DNA from: Bacteroidia bacterium
GTDB lineage: Bacteria > Bacteroidota > Bacteroidia > Bacteroidales > Paludibacteraceae
Assembly (NCBI GenBank): GCA_009929375.1
Contig: SAAO01000017.1
Coordinates: 17,832 to 81,831, forward strand
Direction of reading: 5' to 3'
DNA: 64,000 nt
The position numbers were made by a program, and so were the translations under genes. Of the stretch, positions 18,001 through 26,976 are shown piece after piece. The notes beneath the pieces are model-generated. The model saw only the letters and a list, made by a program, of their open reading frames with translations. It searched no databases and was not told the origin of the DNA. Every line of letters starts with the position of its first letter. Within the stretch, counting starts at the first letter, position 1.

Positions 18001-19647
18001 CCGAAGTTTTTTATTATCCGAAGTTCTGAAAACGACTTCTTCGCGCCAGTCACCAAACAGGTCAGCCGAAAGATTGGGAGTCGATTTTGTTCCGTTATTC
18101 GACGAACAACCTGCTGCTGAGAAAATACTTCCCACACCCCATTTTGTAATGGTTGTACCATCGAGCAGTTCATCCTCCAAATCACCATCCCAGTAAATGC
18201 GAAAGTTCATCGAAGGTTTGGAGCTACTGAGAATAGTTCCGTTTGTGCTCATAAGTCCCGGACCCGAGCCACTCCACATTTCAAAACCACGATTATTCGG
18301 AATTACATTTCCGGCCATTCCGCGACCATTATCAGTACCTGTATGCGTTCCCCAGATAATTTCACCTGTGCGGGCATCGTGAAGTTCTTCGCCATAAGCT
18401 GCACCGGTCGATTCGTGTACTGTCCACAATTCAAGTCCTTTACGATCAGGAATATGATCAGTAAGATGCATTGCATCACCATGTCCCAGGTTGGTACGAT
18501 AAAGCACTTTACCATCGTGATCAAGCGCAGCAGAACTCCATGTAATTTCGTCTTTTCCATCATTATCCACATCGCCCACGCTCATGTTGTGATTTCCCTG
18601 ACCGTAAAGTCCTACGTTGCTATTTCCTGAATCATAAGTCCAGCGATTGGTGAGTGTTCCGTTGCGATAATCCCAGGCAGCCACTACAGCACGAGTATAA
18701 TAACCGCGACACATAATAATGCTCGGTAAAACGCCATCGAGCCATGCAATACCGCCCAAAAATCTATCGACGCGATTGCCATAACTGTCGCCCCACGAAG
18801 AAACCGTTCCGCGCTGAGGATTGTAATTTGCAGTAGCAAGCTCTTCGCCGGTGAGTCCGCTGAAAACAGTCATATACTCGGGCCCGGTAAGAATGTAACC
18901 ACCTGAATTGCGGTAATCTGAATTATGTGAAGCGGTAGCGGCCGGGCCTTTTGAGATAAAGTTTCCCTTTCCATCTTTTGTGCCGGGCGCTGTTTTGCAG
19001 GCAATTTCGGCTTTACCATCTCCGTCAAAATCGGCCACCATAAATTGTGTATAATGTGCTCCTGCACGGATATTTTTACCCAAATCGATGCGGTGCAGAT
19101 GTGTGCTGTTCAATTTGTACACATCGATATATACATTTCCGGTATGTCCCGATTGTGAATTGTCTTTGGCATTCGAAGGATCCCATTTCACAATAATTTC
19201 GTATTCACCATCACCGTCCACATCACCTGTACTGCAATCGTTGGGCGAATAAGTACAGGTTGAATTATCCGGCATGGTCATAGCTGCAGGCACATTCAGA
19301 ACAATGTCGATATAGTTTGTATTAAGAGGAGTGACAGTTTGTGTTTCGCCCGTTTCCACACCGTTCAAGAGAGTTTTGACGCTATATTGTGTTCCGGCAG
19401 CATTGTCGGAAAAGTTTGTGCGATCGGTAATGGGTTGAGTATTTATTTTGGTTCCATCGCGATAAATATCAAAAGATATATTGTCAGGATCGTTACCCAA
19501 CAGTCGCCACGAGAGGAAAGTTAGCGAGGAAGTCACTTTCACAGCAACCAATCCACGATTGAGTATTTCAGCTTTGCGTTGAGCTGTAACAAATGAGAAT
19601 AAGCCTGATAGTAAAAATGCAAGAAGAAAGAGTAATTTTTTATACAT
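15100..19647 (-). CDS. T9SS-exported rhamnogalacturonan lyase (PL11) with autotransporter-type beta repeats
   Basis: A 1515-residue secreted protein. A signal peptide (LLFLLAFLLSGLFSFVTA) is followed by a PL11-type catalytic region, roughly residues 25-610. It shows calcium-binding DxDxDG motifs (GDVDGDGEYE near 141, ADFDGDGKAE, GDVDNDGKDE) and the ending TPTQYRMYTLMHDAVYRNS typical of YesW-like lyases. Residues about 620-1430 contain several copies of the autotransporter-associated beta-strand motif (GTGKVTISNTNTYTGKTII, GTGIWTLTNANTFSGGTTI). The last 75 residues (FPVPFRDYLNIRL to GIYMLYLKG...KIVKE) form a T9SS type A sorting domain. PL11 enzymes cleave the rhamnogalacturonan I backbone; the long beta region is an unusual addition. 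Confidence 0.88.
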   Translation of the reverse strand: MYKKLLFLLAFLLSGLFSFVTAQRKAEILNRGLVAVKVTSSLTFLSWRLLGNDPDNISFDIYRDGTKINTQPITDRTNFSDNAAGTQYSVKTLLNGVETGETQTVTPLNTNYIDIVLNVPAAMTMPDNSTCTYSPNDCSTGDVDGDGEYEIIVKWDPSNAKDNSQSGHTGNVYIDVYKLNSTHLHRIDLGKNIRAGAHYTQFMVADFDGDGKAEIACKTAPGTKDGKGNFISKGPAATASHNSDYRNSGGYILTGPEYMTVFSGLTGEELATANYNPQRGTVSSWGDSYGNRVDRFLGGIAWLDGVLPSIIMCRGYYTRAVVAAWDYRNGTLTNRWTYDSGNSNVGLYGQGNHNMSVGDVDNDGKDEITWSSAALDHDGKVLYRTNLGHGDAMHLTDHIPDRKGLELWTVHESTGAAYGEELHDARTGEIIWGTHTGTDNGRGMAGNVIPNNRGFEMWSGSGPGLMSTNGTILSSSKPSMNFRIYWDGDLEDELLDGTTITKWGVGSIFSAAGCSSNNGTKSTPNLSADLFGDWREEVVFRTSDNKKLRIFTTTTPTQYRMYTLMHDAVYRNSIAWQNTAYNQPPHAGFYIGNDMDAVPVSDMYDNEKRWKTGTQWNKSASAWLDKNNAASTFADGDKVSFDISNGASVAISIDENVAPATLKVNSPFNVTWNGTGKITGITGLRKAGAGVLTINNQNDFSGKTELSNGELINNGSLQKSEVIVRPFTKISGKGVFGQDVELGHLSELSPGTAAGICSKLTFGASLAEKGSVTYLIDIKVLNGVVIEHDSISIGGDWKLSNRSFMNLNVSGGALPAGEYPLIICNAEITGDLNQIRINGAPAGFSFYLKKVSNVISLVIAAPASLIWSAATDTKWDNGKTANWLNGTMPTAFNASDTVSFFDGAASQFVVVNEPVSPAAVKIDAAQNFSFSGTGSIIGNAEFVKNGTGKVTISNTNTYTGKTIINDGIVEITKLANGGEPSAIGAASSASGNLILNGGKLVYIGNTVSTNRNITLGVNGGTIAVNNSSVSLTAAGKIEGSGTLSKEGPGRLSIANTNTFSGGSIIRSGSVAFTSDLANSSGLGTDTITLAGGSLVMFNSPTTSNTCSWKLKVQPGSTSTLVVDENSIIAGSLNGAGTLYYNVPATTNFLSADLSAYAGTINVTTDADGGSFVLFNPKGYKEMKVNLNNQVKMIYRTTSTITLPLGDLTGTASSVLGAGGTAACTITWEVGARNANSVFNGKITNDQFSGTGAVAAIRKVGTGIWTLTNANTFSGGTTISEGVLMVNNTTSSGLGTGDVNIFAGGTLSGKGSITGSVTVNEGGVIAPGNNEAGTFTVNNNVTILQGAILSVEIDKTTSKNDLLAVTGTLNMAGKLKVEWLNNSVPAVGDVFQIVSGIVTGTPSEIIPAMPGANLEWDLTEFAAGKLKIKAATGVTKLESNSAIFPVPFRDYLNIRLDQQIETLEVSVFSLTGSELFRNTYHNESNIVIETEHLSKGIYMLYLKGNKESFSRKIVKE

Positions 19648-19817
19648 GGAATCAGATTTTTACAATCCGGGTTGAAAAGCCCGAAAACAGATTGATTTAA
19701 AGTATCCGTAATGAATACATTACGGACACTGCAAAATAAATCATTTCAAATGAGATACCATATAGAAATATGTACAGATAGGGAGGACATATATACATAT
19801 TTAGTGACTCAGATTGA

Positions 19818-21362
19818 TTATTCAGTTCTCACAATGTGTTTTTTAGCTGATCTGGACTTACGATGGTATTTAAACCACAGCACAATGCCACTAATGAGAA
19901 TCAGCATTGTAAACATACCTGTGAGTGGTACAATCAGAATATAAAAATTGCCAAGTATCACTTTATAAAACCTTGCTGTATGCACTTCGAGCGCCACATT
20001 CCAGAGTGACATAGGCGATTTTTTCAATATTTCGGCGGGCATTTCGGGAAAATCGGCTTTGCCAAAAATACCCGTAGCGCCATGACTGTAATCGAAGACA
20101 ATTTCACGACCCTTTTTATCGAATCCGTAACCTGTTATTTTGAAATCACCAACAGGCGGACCTGCTTTTACAGGGCGAATATATTCCTGTTGTTTCATTA
20201 CATCGTACACATAACCGGTATGATAATCCCAGAGAAAAAGTCCTTCAAACGAACCTACCACCAGAGCACCATTTTCAGCATTTTTGAGCACTGTTACACC
20301 CATCACACTTGCGGGAGGTTGATGGCGAAAACGATTCAGAGTTTTAAGATTATCACCCGAAAAATAGAAACCTTCGGATGTGGAAATAATAAACATATCC
20401 TCAGCAGGCAAATAAATCATTCGTCGCAAAATATCAAACCACGGATTGGGAGTGTCGAGTTCGGTAAATGGAATTTTTTTCACCCTCACATTTCCAATCA
20501 TGGCCAAAAGTGGCGGACGCAGAAAAATACCGGTAAAAGTTGTAATCAATAGCAAAACAATAGTGATCCAGCCCACTTTATTGTGCCATTTTATATTCCA
20601 GCGGTATTTTTGTTTCAGCTTTTTCTGCGCTTCGGCTTTTGCTTTTCGTTGCTTTATTTTTTTACGGTTGAAAAATAAAAGAATGCCTGTTACCGACAAA
20701 AATATCATAATCAAAGCAGCAAAATCCACTATTAATTTACCCACATTACCATAAATTTCGCCGCTATGAACCACCCAAAGCGTTTTAAACAAACTCACCC
20801 TGTTGTCGTAGCCATAAGGAGTTGGTAAATCCATAGCCCTGAAATTCTGCATATCGGTAGTGAGTAAGATACCCGAACGTAGCATCACCATCAAACTATC
20901 GCCCTTCACAAGTAAATCCACCACATTTTTCTCGTGTACAGGCAAAGCAATATTCTGCCATTTCTGTTCATTTTGACTGTACCCGTACAAGCCAAACAAA
21001 GTACCAGCGAGCAAATATTGCTTGTAACGCAACACTTTAAATATCTTCCGGTTGTCAATTCCATCAGGAAAACCCGCATTCATATCGCGAAACTGCGATA
21101 CAGTGCTGTCGGTCAGCCACACACCCACATTTCCATACAACAGAACCGAGTCCTGCGATAATCCATACATATCGCGCACCGCTGCAATATTCCAGTTCTC
21201 GTAACGATAATCGTCCGGAAGATAATTGCGGTTGACAGAGACGCGCGAAAGGAGATCGCGGTGATTGAGAATGATACCCGAAATGGCGAATAAAACCAAT
21301 AAAACGGTCAGTACAACTCCTGCCCATTTATGATATTTTCTGAAGAATTTAAGCATTGACAC
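19818..21362 (-). CDS. PepSY-associated membrane protein
   Basis: A 514-residue inner-membrane protein. The N-terminal helix KWAGVVLTVLLVLFAISGIILNHRD is the typical PepSY-TM start, with further hydrophobic helices near residues 208-230, 265-285 and 470-500 around large extracytoplasmic segments. PepSY-TM proteins are linked to periplasmic reduction or iron and flavin electron transfer in several bacteria, but this one cannot be assigned. It lies downstream of the cupin gene on the same strand, separated by a hairpin terminator, and next to nitrogen-oxide genes, which makes a redox role plausible but unproven. Confidence 0.7.
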   Translation of the reverse strand: MSMLKFFRKYHKWAGVVLTVLLVLFAISGIILNHRDLLSRVSVNRNYLPDDYRYENWNIAAVRDMYGLSQDSVLLYGNVGVWLTDSTVSQFRDMNAGFPDGIDNRKIFKVLRYKQYLLAGTLFGLYGYSQNEQKWQNIALPVHEKNVVDLLVKGDSLMVMLRSGILLTTDMQNFRAMDLPTPYGYDNRVSLFKTLWVVHSGEIYGNVGKLIVDFAALIMIFLSVTGILLFFNRKKIKQRKAKAEAQKKLKQKYRWNIKWHNKVGWITIVLLLITTFTGIFLRPPLLAMIGNVRVKKIPFTELDTPNPWFDILRRMIYLPAEDMFIISTSEGFYFSGDNLKTLNRFRHQPPASVMGVTVLKNAENGALVVGSFEGLFLWDYHTGYVYDVMKQQEYIRPVKAGPPVGDFKITGYGFDKKGREIVFDYSHGATGIFGKADFPEMPAEILKKSPMSLWNVALEVHTARFYKVILGNFYILIVPLTGMFTMLILISGIVLWFKYHRKSRSAKKHIVRTE

Positions 21363-21400
21363 AATATACTACTTTTATATAGCATTTAAAGTAAAAAGAA

Positions 21401-21420
21401 AACCGGACATAGAAATCCGG
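21401..21420 (-). terminator. Hairpin terminator after the cupin gene
   Basis: Read on the minus strand this is GCCGGA...TCCGG followed by TTTTCTTTTT, just downstream of the cupin stop codon at 21437. The stem is short (5-6 bp) but the T tract is good. Confidence 0.55.
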
Positions 21421-21436
21421 CTTCTATACAGTTGTT

Positions 21437-21775
21437 TTACAATAATTTTCCTGCTGCAGTTGGTTTTGGAGCCTTTACCACCAAAATACGTGCATTTTCA
21501 TTTGTCTCGTTCGAAAGGCAATGTACAATACCTTTAGGACTATCCACAAGACAATCCTTTTCAACCGCAATAATTTCTTCGCCAATCTGAACTGTAGGAC
21601 GCCCCTCGAGCACATAAAAAAACACATCCACAGGAGTAATGTGAGGTTTCAACGATTCGCCCGGTTTCAGAGTCATGTGCATCACCTGTGCGTTGTCTCT
21701 GTCGTACAATCTGCGTACATCTACTTTATGCGGTGTATCTACAATTACTGTATTTTTTACTTCTGTAATATTCAT
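21437..21775 (-). CDS. Small single-domain cupin protein
   Basis: A 112-residue RmlC-type cupin. The first cupin motif is visible as MTLKPGESLKPHITPVDVFFYVLEG and the second as DSPKGIVHCLSN, giving His residues in metal-binding positions. It starts 11 bp after the amidotransferase, so the two are likely co-transcribed. Small cupins bind metals or small ligands; no specific reaction can be given. Its position downstream of a DUF438-hemerythrin protein and NO reductase suggests a stress or nitrogen-oxide role, by inference only. Confidence 0.75.
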   Translation of the reverse strand: MNITEVKNTVIVDTPHKVDVRRLYDRDNAQVMHMTLKPGESLKPHITPVDVFFYVLEGRPTVQIGEEIIAVEKDCLVDSPKGIVHCLSNETNENARILVVKAPKPTAAGKLL

Positions 21776-21786
21776 GTCTGTAATTT

Positions 21787-22494
21787 TTAATTGTTTGTTT
21801 TTATTAATTTATCGAGCAGACTATTCATTAAACGATTGGTTTTAAGGCATAACAAATAGTTCTGTTTTATTTCGGTTACTGTCTGTACACATTTTCCACC
21901 CACATTCATCTCATGTAAACCATTTTCAATCATTGCCTCGAGTAATTCGGGAACGGTTTCGAGGTGAAACTGAAGCCCCACTACCCTGCCTTGATATTCG
22001 AAAGCCTGATGACAACATTCATTGCTAATAAACAAATGTGCACAGCCAGCGGGCAAATCGTAAGTATCACCATGCCAGTGAAAAACCTCAGAGGTAACAG
22101 GAAAATCGGCAATGAGAGCTGATGTTTTTCCGCTTTCGGTTTTGGTCACCGGAAACCATCCAATTTCCTTCACTGCATTCGGATAAACTTTTGCACCAAG
22201 CACTTCGGCAATGAGCTGCGAACCCAGACAAATGCCCAGCACTTTCTTTCCGGCCTGAATAACAGCACGGATAAAGTCTTTTTCTTCCCGCAACCACGGA
22301 TATTCATCTTCGTCGTACACGCTCATTGGGCCACCCATAATAAGCAGAAAATCAACATCGTCCACTTCTGGAAAAGTCACTTTTTCGTAAATACGTGTAA
22401 AAGTCAGCGAATAATCCTTTTCAAGTAAATATTCTTCCACGCAGCCCGGCCCTTCGAACGGAACGTGCATGATACAATGTGCATGTGACATCAA
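21787..22494 (-). CDS. Class I glutamine amidotransferase (GMP synthase-like)
   Basis: A 235-residue stand-alone class I amidotransferase-like protein. The nucleophile cysteine is C89 in GICLGSQLIAE, and the His-Glu pair is H177 and E179 in LQFHLET, so the catalytic triad is complete. The FHWHGDTYDLP segment is typical of the YfeJ/GuaA-like subgroup. It probably hydrolyses glutamine or a related gamma-glutamyl compound; the acceptor is unknown. The downstream cupin follows after 11 bp. The upstream gap to the DUF438 gene holds a short tandem repeat. Confidence 0.85.
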   Translation of the reverse strand: MMSHAHCIMHVPFEGPGCVEEYLLEKDYSLTFTRIYEKVTFPEVDDVDFLLIMGGPMSVYDEDEYPWLREEKDFIRAVIQAGKKVLGICLGSQLIAEVLGAKVYPNAVKEIGWFPVTKTESGKTSALIADFPVTSEVFHWHGDTYDLPAGCAHLFISNECCHQAFEYQGRVVGLQFHLETVPELLEAMIENGLHEMNVGGKCVQTVTEIKQNYLLCLKTNRLMNSLLDKLIKTNN

Positions 22495-22607
22495 TTTAAA
22501 ATTTACAATTTATTCATTTACGATTTACAATTCGAAAAGATAATGAGTATAATCTTATAAAACCAAATCTTCAAATTTCCTAACCTAAAGTTTGAATTAC
22601 TGTTAAC

Positions 22608-22660
22608 ACGAAACTTTGAAACTCTGAAACTTTGAAACTCTGAAACTTTGAAACTTTGAA
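22608..22660. repeat. Tandem GAAACTTT/GAAACTCT repeat
   Basis: About five or six units of 'ctttgaaactctgaaa' type (8-bp period) lie directly beyond the DUF438 stop codon. The same unit type (gaaacttgaaactc) occurs in front of the ArsC-like gene near 2842-2860. Copy number in such runs can vary by slippage. Confidence 0.65.
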
Positions 22661-22668
22661 AATACGTC

Positions 22669-23859
22669 TCACCAATCCAGCAAACGTCTGTCGCCTTCAA
22701 GTTTCTGTATTTCCGAAATCTCCTGCGACACTTCGAGCGTTCCGCGGTAATTTCCTTCTGCATCACGCACCGCAAAATACTGTATCAGTACAAATTTTGG
22801 CCCCATATGAATCCAGAACGAAGCCACACTTTTTTCGCCACTGCGAAATGAATTGACGATTTGTTCCACCACATGCACACTTTCGGGCGGGTGGCAAAAC
22901 TGCACCTTTCGGCCAATAATAGCCGGTGTACGTGCAAAAATCCTATGCGGAGGATTAGAGTAAAAACGCACCGTATCATTTTCGTCCACATAAGTAATAT
23001 CCACCGGCAGATGCGAGAAAATAAGATGAAACTGCTCGGCAGTAAGCACACCTGTAGGTAAATGTACCTTATCGTTGGAAGTAAAAAACTCATTTCCGGA
23101 TTTGGGTTTCACTCCCGAAATATCGGCAAACGGTAAGCCTGTTTCGAGTGTTTGTTGCAGCATATCGTCAAACAGCGACTCCGGAAAACTCTCCAGCATC
23201 ATAGGAAAAAGAATCTTCTCTTCCCTCAGAATAATGGTATTTACATTAAAAAAAACCGATCCGCTCACATTATTAAACTCCTTCAGATCAATTTCATCCG
23301 CACGAAGCATTTCGATAAGTTTTCGGATATTTCGCCGTATATCGTCGTGAAACGACCACATGATTTTCACACATTTATGATGTTCCCAACGGGTTTCGAG
23401 CAGTGGGAAAACCACATTTTCAATTACGGTATAATGCAAAGTAAACTTCTCGAATACCTCAAGTGCAGCAGCTAACTGCATTCTGAGCGCTTTATCGGGA
23501 TTTTTATTGATAGCCTTGATTAACTCACGCGTACTTTTCAGTTTTTCGAGTCCGGCAGCATTGTCGCGCATATAAAAGTCGAGCACCGAACCCTTCTTCG
23601 GAGTCAGTGCAGGATATTCGAGCAGTCGTTGATACAGAATATTGAAAAGTTTGTTCGACACAAATTTCAAATCCTCTACCGACACATTTTTATCCAGCAA
23701 AATATCAAAAGCATTCACCACATCGTGCGGGATAAATTTTGCTGTTTTGAGTTGATGTTTTTCAATCAGTTGCAGACCATTTTCCCCATCGAGCAAACCG
23801 AGCATATAATCGGCAAGTTCATGAGCTCTGTAGGTTGCATTATTTGTAAATTCCGACAT
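22669..23859 (-). CDS. DUF438 / hemerythrin-like / PAS domain protein
   Basis: A protein of about 396 residues, counted from MSEFTNNATYRAHELADYML; an in-frame upstream ATG at 23913 would add 18 unlikely residues. Residues 1-130 fit DUF438. The middle carries a hemerythrin-like HHE pattern (LHYTVIENVVFPLLE, EHHKCVKIMWSFHDD, LREEKILFPMM) able to hold a di-iron centre. The C-terminal third is PAS-like (FHLIFSHLPVDITYVDENDTVRFYSN...IIGRKVQFCHPPESV). Such proteins often accompany NO or nitrite stress genes, and here it follows the NO reductase. A sensing or repair role is inferred; there is no output domain. Confidence 0.8.
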   Translation of the reverse strand: MSEFTNNATYRAHELADYMLGLLDGENGLQLIEKHQLKTAKFIPHDVVNAFDILLDKNVSVEDLKFVSNKLFNILYQRLLEYPALTPKKGSVLDFYMRDNAAGLEKLKSTRELIKAINKNPDKALRMQLAAALEVFEKFTLHYTVIENVVFPLLETRWEHHKCVKIMWSFHDDIRRNIRKLIEMLRADEIDLKEFNNVSGSVFFNVNTIILREEKILFPMMLESFPESLFDDMLQQTLETGLPFADISGVKPKSGNEFFTSNDKVHLPTGVLTAEQFHLIFSHLPVDITYVDENDTVRFYSNPPHRIFARTPAIIGRKVQFCHPPESVHVVEQIVNSFRSGEKSVASFWIHMGPKFVLIQYFAVRDAEGNYRGTLEVSQEISEIQKLEGDRRLLDW

Positions 23860-23929
23860 AAGATATTGTTTTGTTGTTGAAAACCAGCTTTTTCTTACAA
23901 CAAATATAAGCATTATTAGCAGAGAAATA

Positions 23930-23961
23930 CCGACAGCTATACAAAAACATATAGCTGCCGG
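23930..23961 (-). terminator. Hairpin terminator after the NO reductase gene
   Basis: A 12-bp stem with one mismatch (minus strand CCGGCAGCTATA / TATAGCTGTCGG, loop TGTTTTTG) begins about 15 bp beyond the norZ stop codon. It separates norZ from the DUF438 gene, so read-through between them is probably partial. Confidence 0.65.
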
Positions 23962-23975
23962 ATTCCCAAATTATT

Positions 23976-26198
23976 TTATTTCAACTTTTTAGCCAGAAAT
24001 GTTTTTTGCAACAAATCATAGAACACAATCAGTCCACCCAGAATCATCATACCATCGGGCAATGTACGCGCCCACATCCAACCTTTCATCGACTCTACTG
24101 TTTCGCGCAAGCGGGCAGCAAAATATCCATCTTCCATTGCCACACGTGTTTGCTCCATACCTACCACATAAGTAGGAATTGCATAAAGCAAAGCTCCGAT
24201 TGTCAGAATCCAGAAACCATATTTACTAAGCTTGTCGTCCCATTTCAAATTGTTGGCCAATGCATTTGTACGCGAAGTCATGTACAAAAATGCGATGGAA
24301 ATATAACCAAATGCGCCCAGCAAAGCCACGTGTCCGTGAGGCATAATCAGATATGTTCCGTGCGAATAATAACTAATGGTTGGGGTATTAATCATCATTC
24401 CAAAGAATCCTGCACCAATCCAGTTAAGCACAGCCGAACCTGCAATCCACATAAAAGGCACTCCAAAATTGAAGTTTTCGCCTGAGTACACACGTTCGCG
24501 CTTATTTTTCATGGCTTCGATAATCATTAAAGCCAGCGGAAGTGGTTCGAGTGCCGAGAAAATACCGCCAATTGCAATCCAGTATTCATCAAGTCCCTGC
24601 CAGAAATAATGGTGACCCACACCCAGCGTTCCACTCAACGAAATCAGAAACAATTCGAAGAACATCACCTTTACAGCCACTTTATGACTAATCAGTCCGA
24701 GCGACACAGTGAAGAAGGCAATCACCCCGGCAGCAAACAATTCGAAAGTAAGTTCCACCCAAAGATGAATCACCCACCAGCGGTAATAATCGTCCACCGT
24801 ATAGTTCGGCATAATTTTATGCACTGGCATCATACCGGCCATATAAAGTGTGGCAATGGCAAAAGCTGACCAAATAATGGTGCTGACAATAGGGTTGTTG
24901 GTAGCCGATTTCCGGATAAGAGAAATAATCAGCAGGAACCAGAATACCAGCCCAACCACCAATCCTATATCCCACACACGCCCCAGATTGATAAGTTCCC
25001 GACCCTCGTTTCCGAGCCAGAACCATGTTTCGCGCATCTGACCTGTAGCCCCCATATACAAACCAATCATACTACCTACAGCCACCACAAGCAACGAAGC
25101 CCAAAGTACATCCACCAACCATGGATATTTATGATCTTTGTTAGCCACCCAGGGAGCTATAAGCAAACCGCCCACAAGCCAACCTACAGCTACCCACAAA
25201 ATTGCAATCTGCGTGTGCATGGAGCGAATGACGTTGAAAGGCAACAAATCCTGAGAAATTAGAAAATCCTTGGATGGCTCGGTGTAAAGATGTGCCAGAT
25301 AACCACCCATAAAGAGCTGTACCACAAACAATCCTGCCACAATAGGAATATATTTCAGCAATTTTTTCTGCGAACGGAAAATTCCTGTAATCTGAATAGG
25401 GTCTTCAAGCTTATCGTCCGGTTCTTTTTTGAAAAGATATTCGTACGAAAGATAAATCACCACAATGGTAAGCGTCCATAAAATCAGGAATTCCCACAAT
25501 GAAATTTTATGCGCATTAAAATTTAAATCCTGATCGATAAGTGGTTCGCCAGGCCAGTTATTCGACCATGTGCGTTCCGTACCCGGCCGAAGCGACGAAG
25601 CAACCAGCTGTCCCCAATCGAAGAAAGCCGCAATTTTTTCAGCTTCTTCAGGCAGAATAACACCGCCACGATATCCGCGTTCCGGATCACCATTTACCAA
25701 CAGATTTTTGATATACTCCACATTCCACTTGTAAGCCTGTGCCGAAGCTTCGGTATAAACAGTAGTTCCTTCGAGCAACTGTGTCTGACGTTTCACATCC
25801 TGTTTTACACGTTCTTTTACAGCACCGCGCTCCACCTCAGTTAAATCTGCATTCTTTTTCCCATATATTTCCATTCCATAAAAATCATACAGAAACACAG
25901 CACGATAATGCAACATATCGGTCGAAAAATCCGGTCCAATATAAGCGCCCATGCCGAGCATTGAGCCCCAGTCGGTAAGGTCGAATTGCTGAAAATAAGC
26001 TTTTCCGGCAATCACATCATCGTACGTGTAAAGTACTTCTCCATTTACCGATTTCACTTCCTGCGGAATTGGAGGCACTTCCTTTTGCAGGTTGGCGGTG
26101 TAATAAATCAACGCCGACACCATAATTAACGCAATGATCCAGAACGAAGTTGCCAAACCCTTCCGGCTCATGAATTTGTCTAAAAATGACTGTTTCAT
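23976..26198 (-). CDS. norZ: Quinol-dependent nitric oxide reductase (qNOR)
   Basis: A 740-residue single-subunit NO reductase that takes electrons from quinol and makes N2O. The N-terminal extension (after one membrane helix, residues about 40-215) has the qNOR-type GKAYFQQFDLTDWGSMLGMGAYIGPDF segment. The rest is the 12-helix heme-copper oxidase fold, with HTQIAILWVAVGW and IHLWVELTFE (conserved His and the Glu typical of NORs, near 476-482) and MPHGHVALLGAFGY for heme binding. Menaquinol from the men pathway in this window is the likely donor. An Rrf2 regulator gene lies 104 bp upstream on the same strand. Confidence 0.93.
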   Translation of the reverse strand: MKQSFLDKFMSRKGLATSFWIIALIMVSALIYYTANLQKEVPPIPQEVKSVNGEVLYTYDDVIAGKAYFQQFDLTDWGSMLGMGAYIGPDFSTDMLHYRAVFLYDFYGMEIYGKKNADLTEVERGAVKERVKQDVKRQTQLLEGTTVYTEASAQAYKWNVEYIKNLLVNGDPERGYRGGVILPEEAEKIAAFFDWGQLVASSLRPGTERTWSNNWPGEPLIDQDLNFNAHKISLWEFLILWTLTIVVIYLSYEYLFKKEPDDKLEDPIQITGIFRSQKKLLKYIPIVAGLFVVQLFMGGYLAHLYTEPSKDFLISQDLLPFNVIRSMHTQIAILWVAVGWLVGGLLIAPWVANKDHKYPWLVDVLWASLLVVAVGSMIGLYMGATGQMRETWFWLGNEGRELINLGRVWDIGLVVGLVFWFLLIISLIRKSATNNPIVSTIIWSAFAIATLYMAGMMPVHKIMPNYTVDDYYRWWVIHLWVELTFELFAAGVIAFFTVSLGLISHKVAVKVMFFELFLISLSGTLGVGHHYFWQGLDEYWIAIGGIFSALEPLPLALMIIEAMKNKRERVYSGENFNFGVPFMWIAGSAVLNWIGAGFFGMMINTPTISYYSHGTYLIMPHGHVALLGAFGYISIAFLYMTSRTNALANNLKWDDKLSKYGFWILTIGALLYAIPTYVVGMEQTRVAMEDGYFAARLRETVESMKGWMWARTLPDGMMILGGLIVFYDLLQKTFLAKKLK

Positions 26199-26302
26199 AA
26201 AATTGATTTTAAAAATTAAACTTATATATAATACTTCTAAACGGTATTTTGTTAAAAGAAACTATATACTACCTCAAAGTAGTGTTTTGTGATAAAAAAA
26301 TA

Positions 26303-26716
26303 TCAGAACTTACTGACATCATTGATATCCAAGTCACTAATGGTTTTCGTAGTGAACATTTTCACAAATTCGGCTCTTACACTTACCCACGAATTATGCA
26401 TTGCACATGGGTTTTCGTCGCTGCATTTTTCAAATCCGAGCACACAACCTGTGTATTTCTTCATACCTTCTACTGCATCAATCACTTCGGAAAGGAAAAT
26501 ATCGTTTGGCATTTTGGCAAACCTATATCCACCATCACGCCCCTGAATACTATAAATAAATCCGGCTTTTGCAAGATCAGTCATTAGTCTGCGAAGGTAT
26601 TTGTCTGAAATATTGAGTTTTTCCACCAGAGACTTAGCCGAAAACAATCCCTCCGGATTTCTGGCCATAAAAGTCAGAATTCTCAATGCATATTCGGATG
26701 TATTCGTTAGCTTCAT
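26303..26716 (-). CDS. Rrf2-family transcriptional regulator, NsrR-like
   Basis: A 137-residue winged-helix regulator starting MKLTNTSEYALRILTFMARN; the frame is open further upstream but the family start is clear at 26716. The recognition region is LNISDKYLRRLMTDLAKAGFI followed by the wing QGRDGGYRFA. Three cysteines (C91, C98, C104) sit where Rrf2 proteins such as NsrR and IscR bind an Fe-S cluster. Its position directly before norZ and close to divergent nrfHA suggests a nitric-oxide-sensing repressor of these genes. The NsrR-type function is inferred from context and cysteine spacing. Confidence 0.85.
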   Translation of the reverse strand: MKLTNTSEYALRILTFMARNPEGLFSAKSLVEKLNISDKYLRRLMTDLAKAGFIYSIQGRDGGYRFAKMPNDIFLSEVIDAVEGMKKYTGCVLGFEKCSDENPCAMHNSWVSVRAEFVKMFTTKTISDLDINDVSKF

Positions 26717-26976
26717 TTTACTACAAGGAGATATTATTTCGTTGCAAATGTATATGAAAGTTTTGAAAAAAACACATTCACAGCCAAAAAAATACAATTG
26801 AACACATAAAACACCTAAAGAACATGATATATTTTTCTCAATAACAAACAAATACAAATTCACATAAACAACAGACTACAAAGCACTTACAACACTTATT
26901 ATTTAGAATTAATAAAAATACAATCATTAATAAATATAAAGCAAACCAAAGGACTTTAAATAAAGATTTTATTCTT

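Noticed and set aside
22608..22660. Possible CRISPR array from tandem GAAACTTT units
   Set aside because: Units are only about 8 bp with no spacers; it is a microsatellite.
26717..26863. N-terminal extension of the Rrf2 regulator from the upstream ATG
   Set aside because: Conserved Rrf2 sequence begins at MKLTNTSEYALRIL (26716); the extra 49 residues are Cys/Phe-rich with no family match.
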